Shown: positions 42,542-50,272 of the stretch, piece by piece | Numbering within the stretch: the first letter of the stretch is position 1 | How the letters are laid out: every line of letters starts with the position of its first letter | NCBI RefSeq assembly: GCF_900155545.1 | Contig: NZ_LT732526.1 | Span: forward strand, 3,442,837-3,506,836 | Source of the DNA: Clostridium sp. Marseille-P2415 | GTDB lineage: Bacteria > Bacillota > Clostridia > Lachnospirales > Lachnospiraceae | Direction of reading: 5' to 3' | DNA length: 64,000 nt | Position numbers and translations under genes: made by a program | Notes under the pieces: generated by a model | Seen by the model: the letters and a program-made list of their open reading frames with translations, nothing else | Told to the model about the DNA's origin: nothing | Database searches by the model: none

Positions 42542-44050
42542 TTAAGATACTTTTCCAAGGCCGAGAATATTGCCGAGTTTTTTGCCGAAAACCGCCATCA
42601 GCAGTCCAGCCACACATACCAGTCCTCCTATTCCAAGGAAAAACGGGACTTCCTTTCCCTCCTGATAGAAATTGACAATCAACGTGTTCAAGGCTGCCCC
42701 TGTTGACATGGACATTCCCCATACCGTCATCATTTGTGCCTGAAAGGCCCTTGGAGAAGCTACTGCAGTAAGGGAATATCCTACCGGACTGGTAAATCCT
42801 TCCCCAAGCATCAGCACCGCATAGAATAATACGATCCACAATGCATTGATTTTAATATCTCCCGGAAATGCTGCATACAGAAACGCAATAAGCAATGCAC
42901 CCAGCCCCCAGAGCATGGTGCCAACTCCCATTTTGGTTGTTCCATAAGGCTGTTTTTTCCCAAGCTTTGTCCAGAGAAACGTAAGGAAACTTCCTATGAT
43001 CACTGCAAGCACTGCCGGCAATGTCTGAAACGAAGCTGCTGCTATTTCTTTTCCCAAAATGATACGGTTTACTTTTTCCTCATAAAAAATCGCAAGGATG
43101 GAAATAGTCTGTGTCCAGATCAGCAGTGTAAGCGCATTGCAGAAAAATGCCGGAACCAGGCAAAGCACTTTCTTCTTTTCATATTTCTCCGTCTTGTTAC
43201 TTACAAAAATAAATACAAAATATACAATCGGAATCACAATAGATGCAGTGCTGACTCCATTGGCAAATGCAGGAATAGACAGCGTACCGGAAATAAAAAG
43301 TACCGAAAGAATTACGATTGCCGCTGCAAGGACCAATGCCAGCTTTCCAATAAAAGAGCGTTTTTTATCATCCGGAAGCGGATCATCCGGTTCAATACCA
43401 ATATTTCCAAAAAACGGTTTATAGGTGACCGCATATACAATCAGGCTGACTGCCGAAAGAACTGCGCAGGAAGCAAAGGCCGAATGATAGCCAAAGGCTG
43501 CTGCCAGTGCTCCGGAAATCACAGGAGCTGCTGCCCCAATATTGGAAATCACATAAGTAATGGTATAGGCACTGTCACGTCTCCCATCCGCTTTATCATA
43601 AAACTTTCCAAGCAATGCCTCCAGGCATCTGCCTCCAAACATCGGTCCAATAGCAAGACATGCCATTGCCATGGCATAACCGCCCACACCCAGAGGCAGT
43701 GCAAGGCACACAAAACCAATTACATTGAAACTCCTCGCTGCAAAAAGGGATTTCCTGCATCCCAGGATTCTGTCACATATATAACTGCCCACGATTCCTG
43801 TCAAAGCAATTGCTCCCGAATAAAGTGACAAAAGCTGTGCGGCATTCTGTTTGGTAAAACCGAGTCCGGCCGGTGCGGCAGTATACAGATAGTAAATCAA
43901 TACCGCAGTCATTCCATAATTTGAAAAAGAATTGCAAAGCTGCATAAAACTTAAAGTCCCGACTCCTTTTGGCTGTCCCAGGAATGCAGTATCATTTAAT
44001 AACACTTCATTTTCCGAACTGTTTTCGGAAGTCTTTGATCTGTCTTCCAT
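42542..44050 (-). CDS. POT/PTR-family peptide transporter with altered proton motif
   Basis: 502 residues with about 12-14 helices. POT features include the FSNYGMTAVLIYYLY start of helix 1, YICDRILGCRKS, YVISNIGAAAPVI (position of the second PTR signature) and a late GEGFTSPVGYSLTAVASPRAF. The helix 1 motif that normally reads ExxERF, which carries the proton-coupling Glu-Glu-Arg, is QLCNSF here, so all three charged residues are gone. It may use another ion or different peptide charge handling. First gene of the peptide module, with the two peptidases downstream. Confidence 0.85.
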   Translation of the reverse strand: MEDRSKTSENSSENEVLLNDTAFLGQPKGVGTLSFMQLCNSFSNYGMTAVLIYYLYTAAPAGLGFTKQNAAQLLSLYSGAIALTGIVGSYICDRILGCRKSLFAARSFNVIGFVCLALPLGVGGYAMAMACLAIGPMFGGRCLEALLGKFYDKADGRRDSAYTITYVISNIGAAAPVISGALAAAFGYHSAFASCAVLSAVSLIVYAVTYKPFFGNIGIEPDDPLPDDKKRSFIGKLALVLAAAIVILSVLFISGTLSIPAFANGVSTASIVIPIVYFVFIFVSNKTEKYEKKKVLCLVPAFFCNALTLLIWTQTISILAIFYEEKVNRIILGKEIAAASFQTLPAVLAVIIGSFLTFLWTKLGKKQPYGTTKMGVGTMLWGLGALLIAFLYAAFPGDIKINALWIVLFYAVLMLGEGFTSPVGYSLTAVASPRAFQAQMMTVWGMSMSTGAALNTLIVNFYQEGKEVPFFLGIGGLVCVAGLLMAVFGKKLGNILGLGKVS

Positions 44051-44174
44051 ATCTTTTCACTTCCTCTCTTTCACTTTTTCTGCTTCTGCCAATCCACACC
44101 ACTTCATAGCTGCTTTCTCCCTCCCCCAAAAAATTACTTTGTACGGTTAATATTTTGCATTTTCATAATCATGA
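44051..44174. other. Leader region of the POT operon
   Basis: About 120 bases, T-rich on the plus strand, between the small ORFs and the transporter. A weak -10-like TATTAA lies near 44148 on the minus strand; I see no other signal. Confidence 0.3.
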
Positions 44175-44288
44175 TTATTTATTCATATATATGAATCCGG
44201 GATTATTATATTCCTTTTTGATCAATCTATCGATAGAATCAGCATTCCATTCTTCAGCCTCCACCTGCTTGTCCGCCGGCTCCGCCAT
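44175..44288 (-). CDS. Second small ORF of the element (37 residues)
   Basis: Its ATG overlaps the stop of the preceding 57-residue ORF in TGATG, the usual form of translational coupling. The product is acidic at the start (MAEPADKQVEAEEWNADSID) and basic later. No family is recognised, and it may be a truncated remnant. Candidate accessory factor of the recombinase by position only. Confidence 0.4.
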   Translation of the reverse strand: MAEPADKQVEAEEWNADSIDRLIKKEYNNPGFIYMNK

Positions 44289-44461
44289 CAGGCGGTATCC
44301 TCTGTATGTAAATGGGCCGCTCTTAAAGCGGGTAAAACCTCTCTTGCAATTTGCTTTAGAATGGTGTCAACCTCTTCAGGTGTTGTGTCTTTGCAATAGT
44401 CATCATAGAAAATAAAAGTAGTATCTCCCTTCTTTATTTCCTTTACCGGCTTACTTGCCAT
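44288..44461 (-). CDS. Small ORF of the element (57 residues)
   Basis: A 57-residue ORF with ATG four bases after AAAGGGGCGG. The sequence has MASKPVKEIKKGDTTFIFYD and ends in a helix-like EEVDTILKQIAREVLPALRA. Similar tiny proteins accompany recombinases in Firmicute mobile elements as far as I recall, but no function is known to me. It lies divergently 259 bp from the recombinase gene. A recombination directionality factor is one possibility; this is inference. Confidence 0.6.
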   Translation of the reverse strand: MASKPVKEIKKGDTTFIFYDDYCKDTTPEEVDTILKQIAREVLPALRAAHLHTEDTA

Positions 44462-44720
44462 GTCACCGCCCCTTTCTAACAGATTCTATGTGTGACGGGT
44501 TGTACACCTTTCCATATTACGGTTACGAAGTTGAAATACTGTAGAGAACATGGTTACGCTTTATTTAAAATCCTACTATAAGGCGAAACAGAAATTGGAT
44601 AAAATTTGCCAAAAAGGTTTAAAACCACTGGCATTTTAATAAAATTTTAAATGGGGGTAGGATCAGACCTGGTTTTGTGATCAAACCGTATCCTTACAAC
44701 GAAACAAAAAGGAGGCACCT
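44462..44720. other. Divergent control region between small ORFs and recombinase
   Basis: About 260 AT-rich bases. It has a GGTTACG direct repeat (near 44520 and 44552) but no promoter I can call confidently. The recombinase has a strong AAAAGGAGG site at its end. Confidence 0.3.
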
Positions 44721-46304
44721 ATGTCATACCTCATGTATTTACGTAAAAGCCGGGCCGACAAAGAAGCAGAAGCCCGGGGCGAAGGCGAAACCTTAGCCCG
44801 CCATGAACAACTGTTAACTGAACTTGCCGTAAAAATGGGGCTTCAAGTAGGTGCCGTTTACAAAGAACTGGTATCCGGAGAAACCATATCCGCACGGCCG
44901 AAGATGCAGCAAGCACTATTAGAAGTCATGCAGGGTATGTGGGAAGGCGTTCTTGTCATGGAGGTAGAACGTCTGGCCAGAGGCGACACAAAAGACCAGG
45001 GAACCGTAGCTGAGGCATTTAAATTCAGCAATACAAAAATTATCACTCCCCTGAAAATCTATGATCCTTCCGATGAGTTCGATGAAGAATACTTTGAATT
45101 CAACCTCTTCATGTCCCGCCGGGAATATAAAACCATCAACCGCAGAATCCAGAGAGGCCGCATCGCCGCCTTCCGTGACGGCTGGTACATAGCCGGAACC
45201 GCTCCGTATGGTTATGAAAAGGTCAAACACAAAGGAGACAAAGGCTACACGCTGGAGATCATACCGGAAGAGGCAAAGATCGTTGAATACATCTATGAAC
45301 TTTATATCAGCGGTGAACTCCAGGAAAATGGCAGCTATGCCCCATTTGGCTCCTACCAGATCCGGGACCGGTTAAACGAGCTGGACGTACCCTCCCGAAG
45401 CGGAAAACCGTGGTCCGCTTCATCCATCATTGACATTCTAAGCAATCCTGCTTATGCCGGATACCAAAGATGGCAATGGCGCAAGGTACATAAGCAAATG
45501 ATAAATGGAAAGATAATTGAGACCAGACCGAAGGATCCGGGCTGTGAAATAGTCCGCGGACGCTTTCCTGCAATAATAAAAGAAGAGAAATACGAATTGG
45601 CCCAGAAAATCAAAGCGGGCAAACCAAATCCCATGAATGCTGCGAATGCTTTACAAAATCCGCTTTCCGGACTGGTGTACTGCGCCAAATGCGGCACCAT
45701 GATGACCCGGCAGCCCAGCAATACAAGACTTCGCTATGCAATCCTGCGCTGTCCTAACAGCAAATGTGATAATATTTCTTCTCCTCTCTCCCTGATAGAG
45801 GATCAGGTCATTGAAGGATTAAAAGAATGGATCCCAGAGTATGAATTAGACTGGTTTGAGGAATCCTATAAAGATCATGAGACAGCTTTGTCCGTCTTAG
45901 AAAACTCTATCCACAGCCTGGAGGAAAAGTACAATCAGATTTTAAAACAGCTCAATAAGGCTTTCGATCTGTTAGAGCAAGGTGTTTACTCCCTGGATCT
46001 ATTCCAGGAACGGCATAAAATCCTGGAAAGCCAGAAAACAGAATTAATCACAGAATTAGGACATTTAAAAGAGGAGCGTGACCGCACAGCTGCCAGAGAG
46101 CAGGCAAAAAGGGATTTCATTCCGGCCATAAAGCATTTAGTTGATGTGTATTGGGAAATAGATGATGTCAGGCTGCGAAACTCCATGCTAAGAAATGTAT
46201 TGAATCATATTGACTACTTAAAGACGGAACGAAATAAAAAAGGCGCCGGAAACACGGCGAATTTCACATTACAGTTTTATCCCAGAATCCCGGAAAGCCG
46301 CTAA
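44721..46304 (+). CDS. Large serine recombinase
   Basis: 527 residues. The N-terminal resolvase catalytic domain begins MSYLMYLRKSRADKEA with the nucleophile Ser10, and contains VMEVERLARGDTKDQG and MSRREYKTINRRIQRGRIAA. A recombinase domain follows (about 170-290), then a zinc ribbon (YCAKCGTMMTRQ...LRCPNSKCDN, about 318-348), a coiled coil (about 385-450) and a C-terminal tail. This is the architecture of phage integrases and of the SpoIVCA recombinase that removes skin from sigK. Its stop is 53 bases from the right core. It is the only integrase in the element and must be its transposition/excision enzyme. Confidence 0.95.
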   Translation: MSYLMYLRKSRADKEAEARGEGETLARHEQLLTELAVKMGLQVGAVYKELVSGETISARPKMQQALLEVMQGMWEGVLVMEVERLARGDTKDQGTVAEAFKFSNTKIITPLKIYDPSDEFDEEYFEFNLFMSRREYKTINRRIQRGRIAAFRDGWYIAGTAPYGYEKVKHKGDKGYTLEIIPEEAKIVEYIYELYISGELQENGSYAPFGSYQIRDRLNELDVPSRSGKPWSASSIIDILSNPAYAGYQRWQWRKVHKQMINGKIIETRPKDPGCEIVRGRFPAIIKEEKYELAQKIKAGKPNPMNAANALQNPLSGLVYCAKCGTMMTRQPSNTRLRYAILRCPNSKCDNISSPLSLIEDQVIEGLKEWIPEYELDWFEESYKDHETALSVLENSIHSLEEKYNQILKQLNKAFDLLEQGVYSLDLFQERHKILESQKTELITELGHLKEERDRTAAREQAKRDFIPAIKHLVDVYWEIDDVRLRNSMLRNVLNHIDYLKTERNKKGAGNTANFTLQFYPRIPESR

Positions 46305-46329
46305 AATACGGTTCTTCTTCCGGGTTAAA

Positions 46330-46390
46330 AATTACCTATAGCTTATCGGTTCATATGTATATCCCCATTCATATGTCATAAGAAACACCC
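46330..46390 (-). other. Right attachment junction of the serine-recombinase element
   Basis: Boundary of the GH18 5' segment and the element; core ATATAC at 46357-46362 (minus reading). The GH18 frame runs into the element for seven codons and stops at 46332. The element arm ATATGAACCGATAAGC with TATAGGTAA mirrors the left arm. Confidence 0.75.
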
Positions 46391-47072
46391 GGTTGGCCGC
46401 TTCACCCAAAAGCCGGTAATCAACTCCTTCATACAAAAGCCCGGGCTGCTCCGCCGAGGTCTTGGGGGCCAGGGCCACCGTGACCTGATAGCCGAACTGG
46501 TTCATGATCTGTGTGGTCCGCTTGACAAAAGCTGCATAAGCCAGCCGGTCATCCCCCATAATATATTCGAAGTCAAAATCCATGCCTCCGTAGCCTTTTT
46601 CCTGCATCTTAAGGCCCAGATTCCAGACCAGCCGCTGCTGGACATCCGTATTATGTACCACCGTGCTGACCAGATTGTTGTTAAAGCGCCCGTCAGGTCC
46701 CAGGGGAGTCAGAGTCAGAATGGGACGCACTCCGGACTGTACGGCCCGCTCCAGCATCCAGTCTTCCGAAACCATAGGCGGAACCAGATCTCCCTCCAAA
46801 GTAAAACCATAGGAAAAAACATATAAATCTGTCAAAAAGGGAAGTGTGTTATCAAGATTTTCCGGACTTATAAACGGATATGCATAACCAAATACATAAA
46901 GAGGGGTCCTGTCTTCCAAAGGTGTTTCGTCATTAATATAGAGCGCCTGGCCTACAGCCAGGCGGTATGGGGGATCAATCTGGTTATCAAATACCAGAGT
47001 TTCTACCGGAATACCCTGGGACTGGGCAATGGCGTCAACATTGTCCCCCTGCTGTACCACATAAATTTTCAT
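46332..47072 (-). CDS. 5' segment of the interrupted LysM-GH18 hydrolase gene
   Basis: 246 residues. It begins with one LysM domain (about 3-47: YVVQQGDNVDAIAQSQGIPV) for peptidoglycan binding, followed by the first two-thirds of a GH18 barrel. The catalytic DxDxE motif is intact in GGMDFDFEY with Glu169 as acid. It then runs to MTYEWGYT, where the element begins; the last seven residues are element-encoded. In the intact family, this point continues FGPPMAVAP, found at 39058-39487. The pair resembles SleL/YaaH spore-cortex hydrolases made in the mother cell. As it stands the barrel lacks its C-terminal strands and is probably inactive. AAAGGA ribosome site. Confidence 0.88.
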   Translation of the reverse strand: MKIYVVQQGDNVDAIAQSQGIPVETLVFDNQIDPPYRLAVGQALYINDETPLEDRTPLYVFGYAYPFISPENLDNTLPFLTDLYVFSYGFTLEGDLVPPMVSEDWMLERAVQSGVRPILTLTPLGPDGRFNNNLVSTVVHNTDVQQRLVWNLGLKMQEKGYGGMDFDFEYIMGDDRLAYAAFVKRTTQIMNQFGYQVTVALAPKTSAEQPGLLYEGVDYRLLGEAANRVFLMTYEWGYTYEPISYR

Positions 47073-47100
47073 AAAAGCATCCTTTTACCAGAATTGGTAA

Positions 47101-47129
47101 AACATATGTTGAAAAAATCCGAAACATGA
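47101..47129 (-). promoter_or_regulatory. Possible sigma-E-type sporulation promoter of the LysM-GH18 gene
   Basis: TCATGTT, 14-base spacer, CATATGTT on the minus strand, ending 29 bases before the start codon. The form is close to mother-cell sigma-E boxes (xATATT and CATACAnT), with mismatches. No sigma-A promoter is evident. Confidence 0.4.
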
Positions 47130-47300
47130 TTGAACGGACAGCTTTTTTCCGTTTCTTCATAAAAAAGTAATGTGATTTTTTACTGCCTTCGTTGTATAAT
47201 AGACGCAAGCGTATATTATCATGTTGCATTTATCAAATGCCGCTTCGCGGCGTCTGACCCGTTGCTTTCATGGTATAATAATGGAAAAGGAGGTTTTCGT

Positions 47301-47996
47301 ATGCAGAATATCTTAGTATGTGATGATGACAAACAGATTGTAGAAGCGATTGATATATATTTGACCGGAGAGGGATTTCACGTGATCAAAGCCTATGACG
47401 GCTTTGAAGCCCTGGAGCTTTTGGAAGGGAATGAGGTGGATTTAATGATTCTGGACGTAATGATGCCGGGACTTGACGGAATCCGCACCACCTTAAAGGT
47501 CCGTGAGAACAGCAGCATTCCCATCATTATCCTTTCCGCCAAATCCGAGGACACCGATAAAATTCTCGGATTAAACATCGGGGCGGATGATTATATTACC
47601 AAGCCCTTTAACCCGTTAGAACTGGTAGCCCGGGTAAAATCCCAGCTGCGCCGCTACACCCAGCTGGGCAATATGAACCAGCAGCCCACAGGACAGGTAT
47701 ACAAATGCGGAGGACTGGCCATTAATGATGACAATAAGGAAGTTACCGTGGATGATGAGCTGATCAAGCTGACTCCCATTGAGTATAACATCCTGCTGCT
47801 TCTGGTAAAAAATGCGGGAAAGGTATTTTCCATTGATGAGATATACGAGCAGATCTGGAACGAGGAGGCCATTGGGGCGGACAATACCGTAGCTGTGCAC
47901 ATCCGGCACATCCGGGAAAAAATAGAAATCAACCCCAGAGAACCCCGCTATTTAAAAGTCGTATGGGGCGTAGGCTATAAGATCGAGAAACAATAG
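47301..47996 (+). CDS. OmpR/PhoB-family response regulator
   Basis: About 231 residues. The receiver domain has the acidic pocket CDDDK at 8-11, phospho-acceptor Asp in LMILDVMMPGLDG near 51, Ser/Thr in IIILSAKSED and Lys in DDYITKPFNP. The C-terminal winged helix (LTPIEYNILLLLVKNAGKVF and VAVHIRHIREKI) binds DNA. Similar to VanR-type regulators. Start MQNILVC follows AAAAGGAGG by seven bases; the long frame to 47172 is upstream sequence. A TATAAT at 47275 with no clear -35 may be the -10. It is cotranscribed with the kinase 8 bp downstream. Confidence 0.93.
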   Translation: MQNILVCDDDKQIVEAIDIYLTGEGFHVIKAYDGFEALELLEGNEVDLMILDVMMPGLDGIRTTLKVRENSSIPIIILSAKSEDTDKILGLNIGADDYITKPFNPLELVARVKSQLRRYTQLGNMNQQPTGQVYKCGGLAINDDNKEVTVDDELIKLTPIEYNILLLLVKNAGKVFSIDEIYEQIWNEEAIGADNTVAVHIRHIREKIEINPREPRYLKVVWGVGYKIEKQ

Positions 47997-48004
47997 GAGC
48001 GCTT

Positions 48005-50272
48005 ATGAAGAAAAAAAAAGAATTTGTGGTTCTCATGCATGTGCTCTTCTCCCTTCTTGTTGTTATCGGTGTCACCATCATGTACAACAACGCCCATTAC
48101 GGAGAGGGCATCAGCTGGATCACCCATGAGACCTATGAGGACACGCCCGCCTTCACCCGCCAGTTCAAATCCGATATTGACGATATTTTCAATTATGTAA
48201 AATATAAGGAAGTATTTGAAACCAACGGAAGGCTGGATTATTCAAAGCCCATCATCCGCGTCACAGATGGCCCCGGAACGACCAGTGAATACACCGTAGA
48301 CGAGATGATCCGCCGGGCCAAGTCCCTTGGTTTTTATCTGAATGAACAGTTTAAGGTGAGCGGCGGCCATCCGGATTCGAGTGACGGAGACTCGGATGTA
48401 CGGGTGGATTACCGGGCCTACGAACCGGATTTCCAGGCCACAGAACCGGGAGAAGCCTTTCTCACCCTGGACGAGCTGTCCTATGAGGTGCTCACCCACT
48501 TAGGCAACTACTATTCTTTTTATTACCGTTTTATCCAGAATTCCAGCAACTTGAAATTTGAGATCCTCTATCAGAACACTGCGGAGGATTTCAAGCTTTA
48601 CAGCAATGTCTCCGGCAAAACCTTAGATGACTTTAAAGCCATGGGAAGATACCTTTATGTCACCGGAGAGGGACTTTACGTGGACTCCAACTTAAACTCT
48701 GCCCCGAAAGATATTTCCTCCCAGCTGGAGAAGATGAATCCCTATAACAACGGCAATTATCATATGACGGTGGCAGTGGATACTGACTATCCATACAATG
48801 ACGCCTATGCACAGGCTGCGGCTTCCTATGACCGCATGCGCATTTTATTTATCATCGGAATGATAAGCCTGGGCCTGGGCATTTTAGGCTGTGCAGCGAC
48901 CCTGTATCTTCTAATATGCTTAACCGGACATGAGGCCAACGAATATGACGCCATCCGGCTGGACCGGATTGACCGGCTTCCTGCGGAAAGCTGCCTGATT
49001 CTTTTTTCCGCTGCAGCTGTCTGCGCCCTGTTTCTTTCCGATCAGCTGGCATATAAGATCATCCATCTGTTTCTGGCCGATGAACAATGGTATTACGGGG
49101 AACTGGTGCTGCGGGTCCTGATTTATTACGCGGTCGGACTGACTGCCGCCTTAAGCATTTTAAAACGGTATAAAGCCGGCACGCTCTGGTCCGGCAGCCT
49201 GATAAACCGTGGGCTTAAAAACATATCCCTGTATATTAAACACCACCGTTTCACCACACGGATCATGATTTCCTATGCCGTATTCCTGACCTTTAACATT
49301 GCCATGATACTGGCTTTTTGCTTCTTGTTATTTACCTATAGCAGTCTGGAATCGCGGATCCTTATGGGAGCGGTGGCCGTACTGTTTTTCTGCCTTGATT
49401 TCTGGGTCTTCCACCAGATGTATAAAAACGCCTGGGAAACTGACCAGGTCAACCAGGCCCTGTTAAACATATCCCAGGGCGACACCACTTATAAAATCGA
49501 CACCGGTAAATTTAATGGAAAAGAGCGGGAACTGGCTGAGAACATCAACCACATCAGCACCGGACTGGAGGCAGCCTTACAGGAAAAGGTCCGGAGCGAA
49601 CGCCTGAAAGCGGATCTTATCACCAATGTATCCCATGACATTAAGACTCCCCTTACATCCATCATCAACTATGTGGACCTCATAAAAAGGGAGCGGATCC
49701 AGGACCCGAAAATCCAGGGATACTTGGAAGTCCTGGAACAGAAGTCCCAGAGATTAAAGACCCTGACCGAAGATTTAGTAGAAGCCTCCAAGGCCAGCTC
49801 CGGCAACCTAAAGCTGGAAATCGCAAGCATTGACTTTGTAGAATTGATCCATCAGACCAACGGAGAGTTTGAAGAGAAATTTTCCATCCGCCATCTGGAA
49901 TTGGTATCCACCCTTCCTGCCGAATCCATTTTGATCGAAGCGGACGGCAGATATCTGTGGAGAGTTCTTGAGAACCTTTATAACAATGCATTCAAATATG
50001 CCATGGAACACAGCCGGGTATACGTAGACATTACAAGAGAAGAGGACATGGTAGTTTTCACCATGAAGAATATTTCTGAAAACCCGTTAAATATACGCGC
50101 GGACGAACTGACGGAACGTTTCGTCCGCGGTGATGTTGCCCGGACTACCGAAGGAAGCGGCCTGGGAATATCCATCGCCAAGAGCTTAACCGAGCTTCAG
50201 GGCGGGGAATTCAAGCTTTACATTGACGGGGACTTATTTAAGGCAGGAGTGGCTTTTCCTGTTAAGAAATAA
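48005..50272 (+). CDS. Membrane sensor histidine kinase
   Basis: 755 residues. One N-terminal helix (about 8-27) is followed by an extracytoplasmic region to about 270, then a block of membrane helices (roughly 275-490), an HAMP-like stretch, and the kinase core. The H-box is NVSHDIKTPLTSIINY with His near 543, the N-box NLYNNAFKYAME, and GSGLGISIAKSLTELQGG the G2 box. Large size and the polytopic middle suggest an envelope-stress or antibiotic sensor, but the signal is unknown. It overlaps the convergent MATE gene by 11 bp. Partner is the regulator just upstream. Confidence 0.92.
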   Translation: MKKKKEFVVLMHVLFSLLVVIGVTIMYNNAHYGEGISWITHETYEDTPAFTRQFKSDIDDIFNYVKYKEVFETNGRLDYSKPIIRVTDGPGTTSEYTVDEMIRRAKSLGFYLNEQFKVSGGHPDSSDGDSDVRVDYRAYEPDFQATEPGEAFLTLDELSYEVLTHLGNYYSFYYRFIQNSSNLKFEILYQNTAEDFKLYSNVSGKTLDDFKAMGRYLYVTGEGLYVDSNLNSAPKDISSQLEKMNPYNNGNYHMTVAVDTDYPYNDAYAQAAASYDRMRILFIIGMISLGLGILGCAATLYLLICLTGHEANEYDAIRLDRIDRLPAESCLILFSAAAVCALFLSDQLAYKIIHLFLADEQWYYGELVLRVLIYYAVGLTAALSILKRYKAGTLWSGSLINRGLKNISLYIKHHRFTTRIMISYAVFLTFNIAMILAFCFLLFTYSSLESRILMGAVAVLFFCLDFWVFHQMYKNAWETDQVNQALLNISQGDTTYKIDTGKFNGKERELAENINHISTGLEAALQEKVRSERLKADLITNVSHDIKTPLTSIINYVDLIKRERIQDPKIQGYLEVLEQKSQRLKTLTEDLVEASKASSGNLKLEIASIDFVELIHQTNGEFEEKFSIRHLELVSTLPAESILIEADGRYLWRVLENLYNNAFKYAMEHSRVYVDITREEDMVVFTMKNISENPLNIRADELTERFVRGDVARTTEGSGLGISIAKSLTELQGGEFKLYIDGDLFKAGVAFPVKK

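Larger units (their letters stand above)
39488..46356. mobile_element. 6,869-bp serine-recombinase element inserted in a LysM-GH18 gene
   Basis: The element is bounded by ATATAC cores at 39488-39493 and 46357-46362 (minus-strand reading). It carries an XRE-cupin regulator, an M24 peptidase, a HEYGH metallopeptidase, a POT transporter, two small ORFs and a large serine recombinase next to the right end. Joining its two ends makes a palindromic site CATAT-AC-ATATG whose 26-base arms agree at 19 positions, as in attP sites of large serine integrases, with AC as central dinucleotide. Joining the flanks restores the GH18 reading frame. It has no phage structural or conjugation genes. Excision is inferred, not shown. 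Confidence 0.85.

Noticed and set aside
44155-44415. Plus-strand 86-codon frame in the element
   Set aside because: No ribosome site or recognisable protein; it is antisense to the two small minus-strand ORFs, which have good start signals.
47172-47300. N-terminal extension of the response regulator
   Set aside because: The receiver domain begins at MQNILVC, directly after AAAAGGAGG; the extension covers promoter-like sequence.
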